From Azomonas macrocytogenes (GTDB taxonomy: Bacteria > Pseudomonadota > Gammaproteobacteria > Pseudomonadales > Pseudomonadaceae): a DNA stretch of 64,000 nt. The notes beneath the pieces are model-generated. The model did no database searches, was not told where the DNA came from, and saw only the letters and a program-made list of their open reading frames with translations. Position 1 is the stretch's first letter. Every line of letters begins with the position of its first letter. Of the stretch, positions 61,309 to 64,000 are shown piece after piece. The stretch covers positions 167,204 through 231,203 of the forward strand of contig NZ_JACHXI010000005.1 of the NCBI RefSeq assembly GCF_014191985.1, in the 5' to 3' direction. A program made the translations under genes and the position numbers.

Positions 61309-61569
61309 ATGAGCACGGCATGCGGTTCGATCGATTTCCCGCTGGCTCAGGCTTGGTTTTTCAAAGAGACGAAAGGTCTACAGACGCTACCCAGTATGTC
61401 GGTGGCGGGTTTCACTCGCCCTCCAAGATTGACGCTCTGGCAAGAAGCGTCACGTGGCCGAGTGCTTGAATATTCCCGGCGGATCGCCATGCATTGCCAG
61501 AAGAAGGCCAACCATATTCAAGGGAATATTGATCTTTGCCGCCATTCTGTCCTGTTATGGCTACCTTAA
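61309..61569 (+). CDS. Short open frame after the P-type ATPase, doubtful
   Basis: 86 codons starting 14 bases after the ATPase stop, with AAGGGAG before the ATG. The translation has no hydrophobic helix, signal or known motif and has scattered Cys and Arg. Only its position and ribosome site argue for it; it may be a non-coding 3' flank. Confidence 0.25.
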   Translation: MSTACGSIDFPLAQAWFFKETKGLQTLPSMSVAGFTRPPRLTLWQEASRGRVLEYSRRIAMHCQKKANHIQGNIDLCRHSVLLWLP

Positions 61570-61926
61570 TACATTGACAGGCTTTGATTGGAATCGAAAC
61601 TTCCTACTTATAAAAAGTAATAATTAATATATTGAGCAGTTTGTCTTTGGTTTTCCAGATATTACGAACAGGTAGTGGGTACAGGAAAAACTTTGTTTTA
61701 ATTTTATCCATAAAAAGCAATTAATTATTTTTAAACAATTTTTATACCGTTGATTTTTATAGTTTTTTATATCCTGTTTAATTATTTTTATGTTTGTTTT
61801 TATTTGTTTTTGATGATCTTGCTATCGGCCTTGTCATATATTTTAAATATTTGTTTAACATATCTTTAATATGCCAAAAACATATTCGCTTCGCTCAATC
61901 TGAAGCGAATCCCGAGGCAATTAAAG
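61570..61926. other. AT-rich gap before the porin gene
   Basis: Strongly AT-rich compared with both neighbours, with no gene or clear binding site; no Pho box (two CTGTCAT-type repeats) could be found although the porin resembles phosphate porins. The porin promoter should be here. Confidence 0.45.
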
Positions 61927-63390
61927 ATGATGCCAATAAGTTCAAAGGCTGCTGTCTTTGCAGTTTTAGGTATGATTTCCGCCACTGGCATGGCAAAAAC
62001 AACAGGGCCAGCCATGGAATTATATGTCGATCGAAAAACCAAACAGATTTTCGCCGAGCCCGGCCCTAATAGGGTCAAATTGGGGCTTTTCCAGCAGGTC
62101 GACCCACTCCAGACCGCAAGCCTTTCCGATGAACCCAGCGATGCAAAAGCCTTGGCAGATGAATTGGCCCGGATGCAGCAAAACCTGGCTTTGAAGCAAC
62201 GGGAGCTGGATGCAAGGTTGGACCAGATAGCCAAAGTCTCGGCACCCAAACAATCGTCTTCCAGCAAGAAAACCTGGCTGGACACCATGAGCATACGTGG
62301 CTACGTGCAGGTCCGAAACAACATGACCCTGGGCGGCGACCGTCATATCAGGCACCAGGCGGACCGCTCAGTCGGCGAAAATACCAACTTCATCATCCGC
62401 CGGGCCCGGCTGGTTTTTTCCGGCGATGTGAGCGACCGTCTTTCCTATTACTTCCAGCCGGATTTCGCCAGCAGCAGCGGCGACACCGGCAACATAGCGC
62501 AGCTGCGCGACGCCTATGGCGACATTCATCTGACAACTGACCGGGTACACCGGCTGCGCGTGGGACAATCGAAGATTCCATTCGGTTTTGAAAATCTTCA
62601 ATCGAGTCAGAACCGGGTAGCGCTTGATCGAGCCGATGCCATAAACAGCTGTTGCAAGGATGAGCGTGACCAGGGCGTGTTTTATTACTATACCCCGCAA
62701 GACAAACAGGAAATGTTCAAGTATCTGACTTCGAACAACCTGAAAGGATCGGGCAACTACGGACTGTTTGCCCTGGGTGTGTATAACGGAACTGGTGCGA
62801 ACCGTTCGGAAAACAACAGCAGCCTGCACGTCGTTTCTCGTTTCACCTACCCCATGAAACTGGATAACGGGCAAATCATCGAGGCAGGTATTTCCGCGCA
62901 TACAGGAACCTTCAAACCCAATCGGAGCGCTATTGGCGGCATAACGCCAACCGCGCGCTCCAAAACGGATGGATTCAGCGACAAACGCGTCGGACTGCAC
63001 GCAGTGCTCTATCCGCAACCCTTCGGGTTACAGGCGGAATGGAACTGGGGACGTGGTCCACAGTTGAATGACGAGAGAACGGAAATCAAGGAAAGCTCCC
63101 TGGATGGCGGCTATGTCCAGGCCATGTACAAGATCGACAATTTGGGCGGACGCTTCGGTACGTTGATCCCCTTTGTCAAATGGCAGTACTTCGACGGCGG
63201 GCAGAAGTTTGAAACCAACGCACCGCGCAACAAAGTCAACGATTGGGAATTGGGCTTCGAATGGCAGCCGGTTCCCGAAATCGAATTTACCGCTTATTAC
63301 TCGGCGCTGGATCGAACCAACGTCCAGTCCAGCCCCTATGAAAAATACAACAGTGATCTTCTGCGGATGCAGCTTCAGTACAATTTCTGA
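61927..63390 (+). CDS. OprO/OprP-family porin
   Basis: 487 residues. A signal peptide (A-V-F-A-V-L-G-M-I-S-A-T-G-M-A) is followed by an N-terminal coiled coil (A-L-A-D-E-L-A-R-M-Q-Q-N-L-A-L-K-Q-R). The barrel starts around residue 118 with S-I-R-G-Y-V-Q-V-R, then has F-I-I-R-R-A-R-L-V-F-S-G and L-R-V-G-Q-S-K-I-P-F-G-F-E-N-L-Q-S-S, typical of the phosphate-selective porin family. It ends with Q-L-Q-Y-N-F, a terminal Phe. It would form an anion-type outer-membrane pore. The unpaired Cys-Cys in N-S-C-C-K near residue 239 is unusual for a porin. A terminator follows. Confidence 0.9.
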   Translation: MMPISSKAAVFAVLGMISATGMAKTTGPAMELYVDRKTKQIFAEPGPNRVKLGLFQQVDPLQTASLSDEPSDAKALADELARMQQNLALKQRELDARLDQIAKVSAPKQSSSSKKTWLDTMSIRGYVQVRNNMTLGGDRHIRHQADRSVGENTNFIIRRARLVFSGDVSDRLSYYFQPDFASSSGDTGNIAQLRDAYGDIHLTTDRVHRLRVGQSKIPFGFENLQSSQNRVALDRADAINSCCKDERDQGVFYYYTPQDKQEMFKYLTSNNLKGSGNYGLFALGVYNGTGANRSENNSSLHVVSRFTYPMKLDNGQIIEAGISAHTGTFKPNRSAIGGITPTARSKTDGFSDKRVGLHAVLYPQPFGLQAEWNWGRGPQLNDERTEIKESSLDGGYVQAMYKIDNLGGRFGTLIPFVKWQYFDGGQKFETNAPRNKVNDWELGFEWQPVPEIEFTAYYSALDRTNVQSSPYEKYNSDLLRMQLQYNF

Positions 63391-63403
63391 CAGAAGAATT
63401 TTC

Positions 63404-63426
63404 AGCCCGCGTCATGCGGGCTTTCT
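63404..63426 (+). terminator. Intrinsic terminator of the porin gene
   Basis: agcccgc (63404-63410), loop gtcat, gcgggct (63416-63422), then ttct. The seven-pair stem begins 13 bases after the porin stop codon. Confidence 0.8.
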
Positions 63427-63854
63427 GCTCGAGATAATGAATAAGGCGGGTTTCACTTGCCATACAAGACCGGAAGCGAATCGCCTAAGGGTTTTGAGGG
63501 AAAGCCGCAGGCCGTGTTCGGCGAAGACCACCGGACAAGCGAGAATCCCGCCCGTTCAATGGGCCCGATGTCAAAGCGACAGCGAACGCTCCGCCGACGA
63601 CACCGAGGAGGCTGTGGTCCCCCACCGAGGAAGTTTCCAAGAGATTTGCGGCAGCTTTCGGGGGCGTTTTCGATTTCAGATTTTGCAACCCTCCGCAAAA
63701 GGCTGAGCCCAGTCATTTGCAACAAGCCCCCGCAGCCGCGATGGTGAACACGAGTCCATTACGTATGATGGGTCTTCTGGAATCGAACTCTTGAGGACGG
63801 TCGACGAACGCTGCTGGCGTAGAGGACGCCGTCAAACCTAAGGTTGAGTGCCCC
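63427..63854. other. 428-bp gap with a minus-strand short frame
   Basis: No assured gene. On the minus strand a 67-codon frame (63688 to 63485) reads L-L-E-T-S-S-V-G-D-H-S-L-L-G-V-V-G-G-A-F-A-V; similar short frames occur as repeated intergenic ORFs in pseudomonads as far as I recall. It may therefore be an intergenic repeat rather than a gene. The last 60 bases should contain the promoter and ribosome site of the next gene. Confidence 0.3.
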
Positions 63855-64000
63855 ATGGAACAAACTGAACTGACGAACAAGCGTGTAGGCGTAGCCGGGC
63901 TGGGCGTGATGGGAAGCGCAATCGCGCGGCGCCTGCTGGAATGCGGGCACATGGTATCGGTCACGTCGCGCCGTCGCGCCGCCGCAGACTCGTTGCTGGA
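63855..64000 (+). CDS. NAD(P)-dependent beta-hydroxyacid dehydrogenase, N-terminal part (cut by window end)
   Basis: The first 48 codons are present from ATG 63855. They contain V-G-V-A-G-L-G-V-M-G-S-A-I-A-R-R-L-L, the G-x-G-x-M-G nucleotide-binding motif of 3-hydroxyisobutyrate/tartronate semialdehyde dehydrogenases, and a following V-S-V-T-S-R-R-R strand whose Arg residues favour NADP. The substrate cannot be told from this fragment. Confidence 0.82.
   Translation, partial: MEQTELTNKRVGVAGLGVMGSAIARRLLECGHMVSVTSRRRAAADSLL

Noticed and set aside
63427..63854. Glycine or similar riboswitch before the hydroxyacid dehydrogenase
   Set aside because: The paired core motifs of known glycine aptamers (such as the ctctcagg element) are not present on either strand.

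Overview
The window looks like chromosomal DNA of a gamma-proteobacterium of the Pseudomonadaceae (Pseudomonas/Azotobacter group). The evidence is high-GC coding with GGAG-type ribosome sites, a TtgV/SrpS-like regulator beside an RND efflux operon, tandem DUF2790 genes, a NifO-like orphan, and the alpha-2-macroglobulin plus PBP1C pair. No rRNA, tRNA, CRISPR array or intact transposase was seen. Both ends cut through genes. Layout 1-16.2 kb: the tail of a shikimate dehydrogenase-like gene, then an IclR regulator divergent from a three-gene RND multidrug pump. A leftward catabolic block follows (GlcG-like protein, MHS-type transporter, shikimate dehydrogenase-like enzyme, SDR), then LysR plus glycerate kinase, an AbrB-family membrane protein with its divergent LysR, and TerC. 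Layout 16.2-29.8 kb: a NifO-like protein, a TonB receptor with DUF2946, duplicated DUF2790 genes, a histidine-kinase fragment, SUKH, DUF3301 and CobW genes. An AT-rich island then carries a frameshifted thermostable-hemolysin gene, followed by a CptA-like phosphoethanolamine transferase and RtcB. Layout 30.0-35.2 kb: a compact leftward operon behind a Fur-box-like site encodes a TonB receptor, a periplasmic binding lipoprotein, a lone NifD-like nitrogenase component 1 homologue and a small exported protein. The NifD-like protein keeps the cysteine spacing of the P-cluster ligands but lacks the FeMo-cofactor cysteine, and no NifH or NifK partner is present. This is the most unusual system in the window. 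Layout 35.2-52.5 kb: LysR divergent from an MDR oxidoreductase, a frameshifted LuxR gene, and an alpha-2-macroglobulin lipoprotein separated from PBP1C by an inserted block. The block holds a decayed zeta-toxin module, a candidate structured RNA, and a Zur-box-preceded pair of zinc-uptake-type genes (DUF2796, DUF3299). Two divergent response regulators with one histidine kinase and a serine hydrolase follow. Layout 52.5-64 kb: a transporter plus SDR cassette lies between two 230-bp direct repeats (four mismatches), and its SDR is a paralogue of the one at 10.2 kb. Beyond are an AFG1/ZapE-like ATPase and a six-gene operon of a GRIR-motif HMA-like protein, a DUF2202 ferritin-like protein, three small membrane proteins and a P1B ATPase with an S-C-A motif. 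That operon resembles the fez (ferrosome) clusters that build iron-storage organelles. An OprO/OprP-type porin and the start of a beta-hydroxyacid dehydrogenase end the window. Metals recur throughout: two TonB systems, Fur and Zur sites, CobW, DUF2796 and the ferrosome-like operon.
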